From positions 1 to 20,707 of IMG/VR virus record IMGVR_UViG_3300040810_000490: a stretch of 20,707 bases of DNA. The stretch is one strand, 5' to 3'. Position 1 is the stretch's first letter, and each line of letters starts with the position of its first letter. A program made the position numbers and the translations under genes. Origin of the DNA: a virus. Shown piece by piece: positions 1-7,506 of this stretch. The notes beneath the pieces are model-generated. The model saw only the letters and a program-made list of their open reading frames with translations, had not been told where the DNA came from and ran no database searches.

Positions 1-779
1 GTACCACCAACACCACGAACAACAGTCATAGTTGTTGGTGTTGCTACGGTGAAATCCATGAACTCATCATTAATGACAATTCTGCCTGTAGCGCCAATGT
101 CTCCATATTCATTTTCTTTGCTAGGGCTAAAGGACAATGTTGTTGCGGATGAATTAATATCAAAAGCAATTACGCCGTTAGTTTGCTCTGGCACTTTTTT
201 GTTTTTAATGTCAGATAGTTTTAGCACATCAACGAGATTAAACTTAACTACATCACGGCTTGGGTTTTGATAGCTATCGACAATGTATGATTCGCGTTTA
301 AAGTTTTCTGGATAGTAAAGACCGTTAACTAAATAACCACGGTAAACGTAAGCGGTTTTATTCTTGATATGGTTACGCGCAAACAGTTTGCAAAAGTGAC
401 TGCCCTTTACAGCTCTGTCAACATACAGCCCTCTCAAGCTGTACGCGTCATTATCAATAAAGTCTTTAATTGATACGCTTAGGTTTGCTCGCATCCCGAT
501 TGTTTTAGAGGGGTCTGCGCGAGGCGTTGAAAAATTACCAATCTTTACCGACTCACTGCCAAAGTGCTGCAAATTAGCGATGTGAGTTTGCGAGTAGCGG
601 TACAGTCTAAAATCATTACCAGTGTAAGCTTCAATATCGTCCGTTGTTTTTGGTGTGCCAAAGCTGTTGGGATCTGCCGCCCACTGCTCATCTTTTGTGG
701 GGTCGTTAATGTCAAGTCTTAACTCAATAAACTCTACGTATTGGCGCGCATTAGTGTTAACTAGATCTGTGTAACTCAT
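1..779 (-). CDS. Tail-tip / minor tail protein, 3' end outside window
   Basis: The reading frame is open from an ATG at 779 to the left edge (259 residues visible; the C-terminus is missing). The protein begins MSYTDLVNTNARQYVEF and ends at the edge with RIVINDEFMDFT and then VVRGVGGT. The pattern GxIxIxxExMxF followed by a short loop and RGxxGT is seen in phage tail-tip proteins made of beta domains, and the position two genes after the tape measure fits a baseplate or tail-hub component similar in place to lambda gpL/gpK. The start overlaps the stop of the 271-aa gene as ATGA, indicating translational coupling. Family assignment is tentative; tail function rests on gene order and the motif. 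Confidence 0.75.
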   Translation of the reverse strand, partial: MSYTDLVNTNARQYVEFIELRLDINDPTKDEQWAADPNSFGTPKTTDDIEAYTGNDFRLYRYSQTHIANLQHFGSESVKIGNFSTPRADPSKTIGMRANLSVSIKDFIDNDAYSLRGLYVDRAVKGSHFCKLFARNHIKNKTAYVYRGYLVNGLYYPENFKRESYIVDSYQNPSRDVVKFNLVDVLKLSDIKNKKVPEQTNGVIAFDINSSATTLSFSPSKENEYGDIGATGRIVINDEFMDFTVATPTTMTVVRGVGG

Positions 780-1591
780 TTAACACCTTTAATTGTAAGG
801 TTTAAGCTAGATAACAGGCTTGAATCATAAGCAGGTTTAACATCAGTGCTTAAATGGCCATAAATGACATTGTTAGGCTCTTTTTGCTGGTTCCACGCAA
901 ACCACACGGGCAAGCCAGTCGCTTTTTCCATTACATCAACCCATTTTTCATCTAGCCAATTAGGATCTAACAAATTAAACTTAGGATTTTCTGTGACCGT
1001 TCTTTTTAATACAGTCGAGTTTGCAAGGCTATTGCCTTCTGTTGTTGTATTGATGACTTTATTGTCATTCTGCCATTTTGACGGTTGAAACCCCAACCCA
1101 GGACTAACAGGGAATCGCAAAGCTTTACCACACCCAAGCTCACCAATTCGCAATTCTCCATTACAAATAAACTCAAATTTAACTTTTGCCGTTTCAACTT
1201 CATCAAAAACCAAGAAAATTGGGCTGTTATCTTTCTTGCCGCTACCTTGCTTTTGCAAAACCCAAGCACTACCGATAGCATCCCAAGTGTAAAAATTCCA
1301 TCTTACTAAAGCCTGCGTTAAGTTTGCGCCGCTAACAGCCATTGAATTTATAAACGCAGTCTGAGGTAGCGTAACTTCAATCTCTACAGTAGGCGAGTTA
1401 TCGCTAATCCATTTAATATCCGTATTGCCATCTTTGAGCGCTAAAACTCCTGCGGATTCGCTCCCCTCTTGTGAGCTGGTTATGGTCGTGTTTTGACGAT
1501 AGATTAAATTGTCGTACAACATGTAAGAGTTAGCGCAACTTAAAAATTGCTGCTCCTGTGATGCTGTCAGTACTATTGCTTGCCCTATCAT
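776..1591 (-). CDS. Minor tail protein with possible discoidin-like beta-sandwich
   Basis: This 271-aa protein lies directly downstream of the tape measure gene, where tail-tip proteins normally sit. The N-terminal half contains ALKDGNTDIKW followed by EIEVTLPQTAFINSMAVSGAN. This is the pattern of galactose-binding (F5/8 C-like) beta sandwiches, in which a substrate-contrast segment is followed by a strand and a G-x-N turn, so a fibre-like or carbohydrate-contacting role is possible. The C-terminal half (about 165-271) is rich in W, N and beta-strand patterns. No signal peptide or membrane segment is visible. The ATG at 1591 follows a strong SD (GCAGGAG). A distal tail protein is an alternative. 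The tail assignment is firm from context; the fold is a guess. Confidence 0.75.
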   Translation of the reverse strand: MIGQAIVLTASQEQQFLSCANSYMLYDNLIYRQNTTITSSQEGSESAGVLALKDGNTDIKWISDNSPTVEIEVTLPQTAFINSMAVSGANLTQALVRWNFYTWDAIGSAWVLQKQGSGKKDNSPIFLVFDEVETAKVKFEFICNGELRIGELGCGKALRFPVSPGLGFQPSKWQNDNKVINTTTEGNSLANSTVLKRTVTENPKFNLLDPNWLDEKWVDVMEKATGLPVWFAWNQQKEPNNVIYGHLSTDVKPAYDSSLLSSLNLTIKGVK

Positions 1592-1607
1592 TATTTTAAC
1601 TCCTGCT

Positions 1608-3149
1608 TTAGCCGCCTAAACTTGTATTAGCACCGTTTTGGCCTGCTTGTCTAAATGACTCAAACATATTCGCTACAGCATCAGTGCTTAACACGCCGTT
1701 TGATTCTCTCAGCTCGCCTATTAAAGTGTCCAAGCCAAGTATCTCAAATGTACTCGATTGCTGCTGTTGTTGAGCTGGTTGTGCTGCTATTTGAGGTGCG
1801 CCAGCATCACCGCCGCCTCCGCCACTCGCTGTTTCAATTGCATTTATTTGCCTTAATTGCATAGCAGCCAGAAAAACAGCCATGGCAGATGCAACGTAGA
1901 AGTTATTCTCACCATACGCCCTAGCTATTGCCGCAGCCGTATTAATGTAAACACTTTGCTTGGCTTGCTTCTTCTGCTCTTTTGTCATCTTTTTGTTGTT
2001 ATTCTTGGTAAGGTTAAGAGCTGCAACCGCTGTATTTATAAGAATATTTTTATAATTGTTTTCAAGTTGTTGGGTGCGCTGATTTTGCGCTTCAATTTGA
2101 TCTGCTCTAGCTGTAACACTTGCCACAATCGCTTCATCATAGGTTTGCTGGCTAATCAACCCTTGCGCCCTAAGCTCATCAAGTTTAACCAGCTCATTAG
2201 CAAACCTTTCACTTTCTGATTGACCTCTACCTATAACGCTTTCAGCGAATGTTTGAGCCAGCTTTTTCTCTGCTAGCAGTTTCTTTTCAGCATCAATTTG
2301 CAGGTTGTAAGCGTCTATCAGGTCATACTTCTGGTTTATAGCTTGAATATCAGCCTGTGTAGCACCGAGTTGTTGCGCTGTGTATAATGCAAGCTCCCTT
2401 TGTGTTAGTCCTAAAGTTTCAGTTTTTACAGTTAGCGCGTTAACAAATGCATTTAATCGAGTGTTAGCCTCACCTATTTTGTCTGATGCCTCTGGGAGTC
2501 CTTGCAAAAATGTTTCTTCAATACGCTGTGAAAGTATCGCTTGGCGTTTTTCGTTTTCTTCAATTGATGTGTTTAGGCTTTCAAATCTAGCTGTTAATCT
2601 GCCAACAGCAGTTTCGCTTGCTGTGCCGATTTGCTGCGTTATAGCTTCCTGCTCAGCTCTAGCTGCTTCTATTTTCTTTTGTAGTTCGTCGTATTCGTTA
2701 TTTAAGCGAGATGTTGCTGCCAATATAGCTTCATTTTTACTTGCTTGGTCTGTTGACTCAATAAAGCTGTTAAGTTCTTTCTGTGCTTCTTTCTGTGCCT
2801 CTGTGTACTTCTCTAAAGCGTCATCAGCTTCTAATAGGCTTGGTATTAGCAAACCAGCAAAAGACGCAGATAGGCCAACAACAGCACCAACAAGCGGAGC
2901 ACCTAATACAATACCTAAATCCGCAGCTTGCTGAGAGAGCGCAAGCATGGCGGACTGACCGCCCTGCACCTGCCCTACAAACTGTTGAATTTGAATACCA
3001 GCTTGACCAGCATTTCTACTCATACCGCCAAGACGCCCACCAGCTTTATCAGCCTGAGCGCCCAAGTTCTTCATAGAATTGTTAAGCTCGTTTATTTCCT
3101 GCTTAGAGTTTCCCGAATCAACCCTAACCTTTATCGTTTTTTCTGGCAT
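1608..3149 (-). CDS. Tail tape measure protein (short, 513 aa)
   Basis: The protein fills the tail tube, fixes tail length and is thought to be ejected ahead of DNA. Residues 1-50 are charged and helical. Residues about 52-75 (QIQQFVGQVQGGQSAMLALS) match the lambda gpH-type N-terminal signature (TMP_2 family). A glycine/alanine-rich hydrophobic stretch at about 77-106 follows, then long coiled coil (110-380). Near 410-445 is an AAIARAYG...A-rich segment typical of tape measure C-termini, then a Gly/Gln-rich linker. At roughly 0.15 nm per residue the tail would be about 75 nm (inference). Its start lies 26 nt inside the end of the chaperone gene. The alanine- and glutamine-rich composition is normal for the family. 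Confidence 0.93.
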   Translation of the reverse strand: MPEKTIKVRVDSGNSKQEINELNNSMKNLGAQADKAGGRLGGMSRNAGQAGIQIQQFVGQVQGGQSAMLALSQQAADLGIVLGAPLVGAVVGLSASFAGLLIPSLLEADDALEKYTEAQKEAQKELNSFIESTDQASKNEAILAATSRLNNEYDELQKKIEAARAEQEAITQQIGTASETAVGRLTARFESLNTSIEENEKRQAILSQRIEETFLQGLPEASDKIGEANTRLNAFVNALTVKTETLGLTQRELALYTAQQLGATQADIQAINQKYDLIDAYNLQIDAEKKLLAEKKLAQTFAESVIGRGQSESERFANELVKLDELRAQGLISQQTYDEAIVASVTARADQIEAQNQRTQQLENNYKNILINTAVAALNLTKNNNKKMTKEQKKQAKQSVYINTAAAIARAYGENNFYVASAMAVFLAAMQLRQINAIETASGGGGGDAGAPQIAAQPAQQQQQSSTFEILGLDTLIGELRESNGVLSTDAVANMFESFRQAGQNGANTSLGG

Positions 3150-3846
3150 GTTTCTCAGCTCTCAACTGTATAATGTGGCTATCAAGCTCTTTGATTGCTC
3201 GCCATGAAATATCTTCATCCAAAGCTATTGTATCAGTAAATCGCTTAGCTTGCTCTTGCTTGATATATTCGTCATTTGCTCGCTCTCTATCACAAGCGTA
3301 AAAAGCGTTTAATATTTCTGTTTGTAGGTCGTTTAGCATTGGCACTTCTGGATCTGCGCCTGCCTTTTGACACATCTTCAAGTAAGCTATCTTCTCTTTT
3401 TCTGTTGGGTAATTAACATCAAAAGCAACGCGCTTTTTAATTTCTCCAATATCCTTATTTATGTTATCGAATAAAAAGCTGTCGAACTCCATTGACTTTA
3501 GTATTAGCTCTTGGTTAATTGAGTGATAGTAAGAAGGATTCAAAAACAGCTCGGCTGCGTTCTTTTTGTTAAATGGTAATTCATTGTCGTTTTCATCAAA
3601 CACACCGCGCCATTTAGTCACGCAGAACTCAACAAGCCAAACTGCTAACACTTCCTGCTCGCGCTCTGCTATTTCTTCTTTTGTTAATGTTTCATATGGG
3701 TTTGTTTTTCGCTTTCTTATTGCCGCTAAAGCTTTGTTTGATTCTGGTGTTGAATATCGCCTAATCCAAAATATAGCGCCACCAAACTTTACTGGTGCGC
3801 CATTCATCCACTTTTCAGTATCTTCTTTGTAGTCGCGTAAATTCAT
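3124..3846 (-). CDS. Tail assembly chaperone, long in-frame form
   Basis: The 240-aa protein sits between the major tail protein and the tape measure, the fixed position of gpG/gpGT-type chaperones. These bind the tape measure protein during tail-tube polymerisation and are absent from the virion. Residues 15-35 (APVKFGGAIFWIRRY) and 65-125 (LVEFCVTKWRGVFDENDNELPF, then NPSYYHSINQELILKSMEFDSFLF) look like the conserved chaperone domain. Residues 128-240 are a charged helical extension like the T part of gpGT. Here both parts are continuous in one frame, whereas lambda-like phages need a -1 frameshift. The ATG at 3846 lies 57 nt beyond the major tail gene, after a terminator-like hairpin. The family call is from context and general resemblance. 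Confidence 0.82.
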   Translation of the reverse strand: MNLRDYKEDTEKWMNGAPVKFGGAIFWIRRYSTPESNKALAAIRKRKTNPYETLTKEEIAEREQEVLAVWLVEFCVTKWRGVFDENDNELPFNKKNAAELFLNPSYYHSINQELILKSMEFDSFLFDNINKDIGEIKKRVAFDVNYPTEKEKIAYLKMCQKAGADPEVPMLNDLQTEILNAFYACDRERANDEYIKQEQAKRFTDTIALDEDISWRAIKELDSHIIQLRAEKHARKNDKG

Positions 3847-3848
3847 GT

Positions 3849-3899
3849 TAAGCCCTCAAAGCCCAAAAAAGGGGAGCCGCTAAGCATCCCCAGGGCTTA
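3849..3899 (-). terminator. Nested hairpin terminator after the major tail gene
   Basis: On the minus strand a stem GGGGA/TCCCC (3887-3891 with 3871-3875) is followed by six T (3870-3865). It is enclosed by a second perfect 8-bp inverted repeat, TAAGCCCT at 3849-3856 and AGGGCTTA at 3892-3899. Sitting between the highly needed tail-tube gene and the chaperone gene, it probably trims or attenuates downstream expression. Confidence 0.7.
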
Positions 3900-3903
3900 A
3901 AAA

Positions 3904-5070
3904 TTAAACGTTAGTGTAAATAGTTAATGTTGTTGACTCTGCTTTACTGCCTTGCGCGTTAAGCTCAAAGCTAGTATTCAAGAGGTTGGCTTCCGCAGAC
4001 GTTGTGACGTTATTTGATTTACATCTTGGCATTTTGTAAACAGTTTCAGTCAAACCATCATTAGATTTTAAGCCAAAAGCAAAGCTAATATCTGTTGAGT
4101 TTGCAGCAAAGTCTTTAAACTCATAAGGATTTGCAGAGTTGGTGTAAGAAGTACCGCTAAAGGTTACACTGATTGATCCCTTGCCAAACTCGCGACCACT
4201 ACACCCAGCCGCATCAGACGTTTCATATTGGTTATCAATAGAAAGCTCGCCGCTGCGAATGTAACACTTTTTAGAGTCGTCATTAACCCAGAAATCATAA
4301 ATGTTATCGGAGCTATAAGAATCACTGCGCACTGATGCGTTATCAGTTTGACCTGCAACAGCGTCTTTACTGTCTAGCTTATTACCAATTAACCATGTGC
4401 CAGATGTAGTGATAATGTCCGCCTCTGGAATTGTTAAGCTAGCAGCGTTAATCAGGCCATTGTAATAGGTTTGATAACCAATTCCGCCTGCACCTGAGTC
4501 GTAAGGTAGGCGCTCTTGTAGTGTGTCGTAATAGCGAGTTAAACCGCTTGTTACCTTTCGACTAAATACGGTTACAGATGCTCCTGCCGCCTCAGTTGCC
4601 GCTGGCGCTTGAGCTGTTGTCACTGTGTTATCATCTGTTTTTGTTGCTATAATATAGCCGCCGTTAATGTCGTTATTAGCAAACCCACTTACCCAAAAAT
4701 GATCACCAACAATCAAATCAGCAAATGCATCTGACGCACCAGAATCAAAACCGCTAGCTGTTGCTTGAATGTCAGCGCCTGTAACATCTGTTAAAGTTTC
4801 AACACCGTGAATTGCCTTTTTAAACATGTTAAACGAATAATCAGCATAGTCGCGTTCAGCTTCCATTTGATACTCAGTTGATGTTTTAACTGATTCTGGC
4901 GCTTGACCTTCTGGGTCTAACATTGATGATTGCGTGTAATTTACAGTGTCAGCAGGTGCTCCACTTGAACGCCAAAAGAAATCAAAAGCCGGTGTTGCAA
5001 TATCGTCTTTTGCTGATTGTGGAGCAATAAATACTTTTTGATCTAAAGCTCTAATATTATCGTTAGCCAT
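3904..5070 (-). CDS. Major tail (tube) protein
   Basis: This 388-aa protein polymerises into the tail tube. It begins MANDNIRALDQKVFIAPQ, and contains RSSGAPADTVNYTQSS and a long set of beta strands, resembling the Phage_tube_2 group. A segment at about 93-165 (FADLIVGDHFWVSGFANND, then TTAQAPAATEAAGASVTVF) looks like an inserted small beta domain of the sort that decorates the outside of some tail tubes (inference). It follows the tail terminator gene with no spacer (stop at 5071-5073, start 5068-5070) and has a good SD, GAGGGG, 8 nt ahead. A terminator hairpin lies downstream. The length is on the large side for a tube protein because of the insert. Confidence 0.88.
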   Translation of the reverse strand: MANDNIRALDQKVFIAPQSAKDDIATPAFDFFWRSSGAPADTVNYTQSSMLDPEGQAPESVKTSTEYQMEAERDYADYSFNMFKKAIHGVETLTDVTGADIQATASGFDSGASDAFADLIVGDHFWVSGFANNDINGGYIIATKTDDNTVTTAQAPAATEAAGASVTVFSRKVTSGLTRYYDTLQERLPYDSGAGGIGYQTYYNGLINAASLTIPEADIITTSGTWLIGNKLDSKDAVAGQTDNASVRSDSYSSDNIYDFWVNDDSKKCYIRSGELSIDNQYETSDAAGCSGREFGKGSISVTFSGTSYTNSANPYEFKDFAANSTDISFAFGLKSNDGLTETVYKMPRCKSNNVTTSAEANLLNTSFELNAQGSKAESTTLTIYTNV

Positions 5071-5472
5071 TTATAGCCCCTCATAATAAAAGTTTATATT
5101 TAATTGTATTTGATACCATTGCGATTCCTCGCCAATATCCTCAATTTCTACGTTTAAGCATTTTACATTATCGAAAACTTGGTTTTCAAATAACTGCCTA
5201 AGCTCTTTTGCTGCGTCATACATTGCATTTATAAACGAGCCTGTAGGGTAAAACAAATCAAGCGTATAAAACATTTCATCACGCTTCCACTTGCAAGGGT
5301 CTTGAGCTGTTGCAAGTAGCGTTGTTGACTCCCTAATCCATGGCTTACCGTTTGGTGTGTTAAACTTGGAGTTAATCCACTTAACATCAGCAGATGTAAA
5401 ACCTGTTGGTAAATTGTTGTATAGCCTTGTTTGCAATGCCTTTACAGCATCACCGCGATCATAAGATGCCAT
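5071..5472 (-). CDS. Tail terminator protein (gpU-like, DUF4128-type)
   Basis: The 133-aa protein precedes the major tail gene, the usual place for the protein that caps the finished tail tube and joins it to the head. It has the short alpha/beta pattern of gpU-like proteins: an N-terminal helix with RLYNNLP, then FNTPNGKPWIRESTTLLAT and a C-terminal beta ladder ending WYQIQLNINFYYEGL. This resembles DUF4128 proteins, which carry this role in related phages. It overlaps the upstream gene by 14 nt, so translation is probably coupled. The function is from position and general similarity; no catalytic residues are expected. Confidence 0.8.
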   Translation of the reverse strand: MASYDRGDAVKALQTRLYNNLPTGFTSADVKWINSKFNTPNGKPWIRESTTLLATAQDPCKWKRDEMFYTLDLFYPTGSFINAMYDAAKELRQLFENQVFDNVKCLNVEIEDIGEESQWYQIQLNINFYYEGL

Positions 5473-5860
5473 CTTTAATATTTATCCCAGCTCTACGCGC
5501 CGCTTGTTCAACAAAGAATTTAGGCGCTTGTTTAGACCATCCATTATTTAACCGCCTTGCGTAAGGTAGGTTATTGCTAATGTATATGACAGTTAAAGGT
5601 GTCGCATTTAAAGCCTTTATAGCTCTGCTCTGCCTTGCTATATTTGACTGTGCACTTCTTCTATTCTGATAATTGTTATCGTCAGGCGAATTAACTCCAA
5701 CAGTCCAATTAGCCCTAAACCTTCCAGTATCAACAGGGCTTGCAAACGTGACAATGCGCAGAAAGTTTAGCGCAACTGACTTAATGCTTTCGCCGACATA
5801 ATCATTTAGCTCTGATTCAATATCGAATCTTTCAGCATGATTTGTTGTCGTTATAGCCAT
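5459..5860 (-). CDS. HK97 gp10-like head-tail/tail completion protein
   Basis: The 133-aa protein carries the recognisable motif SPVDTGRFRANWTVG at residues 41-55, followed later by LPYARRLNNGWSKQAP. This is the signature of the HK97 gp10-like family of neck or tail completion proteins. It lies between the head-closure candidate and the tail terminator, as expected. Its ATG overlaps the previous gene's stop in a TAATG arrangement, and its end overlaps the next gene by 14 nt. This indicates a tightly coupled head-tail joining block. Confidence 0.87.
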   Translation of the reverse strand: MAITTTNHAERFDIESELNDYVGESIKSVALNFLRIVTFASPVDTGRFRANWTVGVNSPDDNNYQNRRSAQSNIARQSRAIKALNATPLTVIYISNNLPYARRLNNGWSKQAPKFFVEQAARRAGINIKDGIL

Positions 5861-6252
5861 TAAGACCTCTTAGCCACAATAGTATAAACAGCGTCAACAC
5901 CGTCTTTCATAACTGCTAATATATCACAAGATACCATACCTAAATCTGCATCGTTTGACGGGTCAAGGTCTTGTATCTTGCATGTGCAATTATCCTGTCT
6001 AACTTCGAATGGCACTTCACTAGCTTTTACTTTTAGCGCAAATTCAGCGTCAAGTATATTTTGATTCTCATAGCTTGAGCCGTCAAACTTAGTGCGGATA
6101 CATTTACCAGTGAAAGTTACTGTTGTTTCAGTCTCGTTAATCGGGTCGAATCCAGTTGATTGCACAATCTCAATATCACGCCTTGCACCAGCGAAAGCGC
6201 CATTAATTAGCTTTTCGGAAAGGTCGCGGCCAAACTGACGATTAATAGGCAT
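5860..6252 (-). CDS. Head closure / head-tail connector protein (putative)
   Basis: The 130-aa protein starts MPINRQFGRDLSEKLI and then turns strongly beta-rich (DIEIVQSTGFDPINETETTV, TFTGKCIRTKF, CTCKIQDLDPSNDADLG). Small beta-barrel proteins of this size between the adaptor and the gp10-like gene are normally head-closure proteins that seal the portal vertex (SPP1 gp16 or lambda gpFII type). It starts and ends with TAATG overlaps with its neighbours. The function comes from gene order; sequence similarity was not tested. Confidence 0.7.
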   Translation of the reverse strand: MPINRQFGRDLSEKLINGAFAGARRDIEIVQSTGFDPINETETTVTFTGKCIRTKFDGSSYENQNILDAEFALKVKASEVPFEVRQDNCTCKIQDLDPSNDADLGMVSCDILAVMKDGVDAVYTIVAKRS

Positions 6253-6800
6253 TATGAGTAACCTTTAACTAGCGTTAAACCGCTACCGGTAATGCCAAGC
6301 GCTGATTTAAGTAGCGGTTCAAGCAAAGACTTAGCAAATACTAAAGAGCTGTTAGCATTGTCGCCAGATGGTGCATAACCTTCTTTGTATTCAATCTCAC
6401 CTACACCATCCAATTTTTCTTTAGTTACCGCGCCTGTAGTTGGTATTTCTGGCGTTAAAATATTGCCTGATTGATTACCATGACTAGCTGCAACTTGAGC
6501 TTGGATTAATTCCAGCGGGATTACGTTGGCGCCGATAATATTACCGCGAATTGAAACAGGTGAGCGAGGATAAATGCCAGTTTGAGCTGTACTTGTGTCC
6601 TGGTCGCTTAGGCGAGTTCCTTGTAATTCAGACTCAAGCGTATTAAGCCAATTATAAGCAACAATTAGATTATTTTCTGCTGCTGTGTCGTCAGCGTCTA
6701 ACTCTAAACCAAACTGCGCAGCTATAAGCCTAGCGCTTGCAAGGTCTGTGTAGCTGTTAGCGCCTGCTACCTGCGTTCCATCTTCTATTACTAAAGGCAT
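6252..6800 (-). CDS. DnaT-like connector/adaptor protein
   Basis: From the ATG at 6800 the 182-aa product begins MPLVIEDGTQVAGANSYTDL, the N-terminus of the phage 'DnaT-like' domain family (xLIVEDGTxVAxANSY). The family sits next to the portal or connector genes and probably acts as the head-tail adaptor. An in-frame ATG at 6839 would add 13 residues (MYNKVKFNRLAFF), but the family resemblance begins at MPLV, and a predicted promoter start near 6824 lies downstream of 6839, so 6800 is preferred. Neither start has a clear SD. The sequence before 6800 is a T-run ending a terminator hairpin, which is unusual. It begins the connector-tail block. Confidence 0.83.
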   Translation of the reverse strand: MPLVIEDGTQVAGANSYTDLASARLIAAQFGLELDADDTAAENNLIVAYNWLNTLESELQGTRLSDQDTSTAQTGIYPRSPVSIRGNIIGANVIPLELIQAQVAASHGNQSGNILTPEIPTTGAVTKEKLDGVGEIEYKEGYAPSGDNANSSLVFAKSLLEPLLKSALGITGSGLTLVKGYS

Positions 6801-6829
6801 AAAAAAAGCCAAGCGGTTGAACTTGACTT
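6801..6829 (-). terminator. Terminator abutting the adaptor gene start
   Basis: On the minus strand AAGTCAAG (6829-6822), an 8-nt loop and CTTGGCTT (6813-6806) form an 8-bp stem with one G-U pair, followed by a T-run up to the ATG at 6800. It would stop transcripts coming from the two small genes upstream. GGCATAAAAAAAGCC (+, 6796-6810) recurs exactly at 17757-17771 in another terminator. Confidence 0.75.
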
Positions 6830-6830
6830 T

Positions 6831-6859
6831 ATTATACATTACTTTTTGATTGTTTTAAA
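6831..6859 (-). promoter_or_regulatory. Candidate promoter for connector-tail genes
   Basis: A perfect TATAAT (6836-6831) lies 17 nt after TTTAAA (6859-6854; 4 of 6 matches to the consensus -35). The expected start, near 6824, falls inside the 5' arm of the terminator at 6829-6806. Transcripts begun here could not form that hairpin. Confidence 0.45.
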
Positions 6860-6866
6860 TTTAGCT

Positions 6867-7112
6867 TTACTTGGCTGCTTTTAGTGCGGTTTGATAATTC
6901 AAATACTCTTTCATGTGATAATCAATCTTTACTTTATCACCAGCCTCAACAGCCTTTTCGTATTTAGTAAAATGCTCTTGTATCTTCTTTTTGTAAAAAT
7001 CTTTACTCATATTCACCTCTATATAATTAATGTTAGTGCGGTATTTTTCCGCTTCTGCTTGATATGGCGTTGTTATTACTTTGCCTGTGCGTTTATTTTT
7101 GAATTTGTGCAT
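6867..7112 (-). CDS. Small hypothetical protein with two possible starts
   Basis: The full frame gives 81 aa starting MHKFKNKRTGKVITTPYQAE. It overlaps the upstream gene by 20 nt with only a weak GAG-type SD. Residue 35 is an internal ATG at 7010 (MSKDFYKKKIQEHFTKYEKA) preceded by the very strong AGAGGTGAAT, so a 47-aa product (6867-7010) is at least as likely. Both may be made. The short form is a charged helical hairpin; the N-terminal extension is a separate small basic domain. Function unknown. It ends 38 nt before the adaptor gene's terminator. Confidence 0.65.
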   Translation of the reverse strand: MHKFKNKRTGKVITTPYQAEAEKYRTNINYIEVNMSKDFYKKKIQEHFTKYEKAVEAGDKVKIDYHMKEYLNYQTALKAAK

Positions 7113-7350
7113 TCAGCTCACTCAATACCTTTTTACCTTTCTTGCTGTTAATGTGGAATATATTTCCTTTTATTCCCATTTTTCCAGTAGATGGCCAGTA
7201 TTCAGCCTTATCCCCATTGCTAAGATAATTAAACCAATGATAATCTGTATGCTTTTTCCATATGGAATCGTCAGCCATCAGTAGCCTATTCTTTTTAACT
7301 GCCTTTACATGTTCTTTTAGCGCTTTAAAAGTTTCACCAACATCACCCAT
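7093..7350 (-). CDS. Small phage protein with YWPSTGK motif
   Basis: The 85-aa protein contains HTDYHWFNYLSNGDKAEYWPSTGKMGIKGNIFH. The combination HxxYHW...L.G...(D/E)YWPSTGKxxxxG recurs in many small uncharacterised phage proteins, so it is a known phage type without a defined role. The ATG at 7350 has an excellent SD (AGAGGTGATTTATG), a spacing shared with other accessory genes here. It is the first gene of a short minus-strand unit that starts in the 156-nt region shared with the opposite-strand cassette at 7507. Confidence 0.75.
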   Translation of the reverse strand: MGDVGETFKALKEHVKAVKKNRLLMADDSIWKKHTDYHWFNYLSNGDKAEYWPSTGKMGIKGNIFHINSKKGKKVLSELNAQIQK

Positions 7351-7506
7351 AAATCACCTCTCTAAATTGTTTAATCTATTATTTCGCAAGCTTGAGAAAA
7401 TATCTAATTCATTTTTTCGATTACCGGTTATCTATTTAATCGATTTAATTCGTTAGGTAAATTATTTATACGTGTTTATAGTGATAAAAAACAAACGAGG
7501 TGATTT
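7351..7506. promoter_or_regulatory. Divergent intergenic region with two operator-like palindromes
   Basis: This AT-rich 156-nt stretch separates divergent genes. It holds GATTACCGGTTATC (7419-7432; symmetric around ACCGGT except for two T-T positions) and TTAATCGATTTAA (core AATCGATT at 7438-7445 perfectly palindromic). These could bind a dimeric repressor controlling both directions. I could not fix a convincing sigma70 promoter on either strand; TATAGT at 7477-7482 lacks a good -35. Confidence 0.4.

Noticed and set aside
1006-1281. 91-aa frame on the same strand as the tail protein
   Set aside because: It sits wholly inside the 271-aa gene in another frame, with low-complexity hydrophobic composition and no SD.
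2380-2934. 184-aa frame on the + strand
   Set aside because: It lies entirely antisense to the tape measure gene, has a serine/cysteine-rich composition typical of shadow frames, and has no SD or operon partner.
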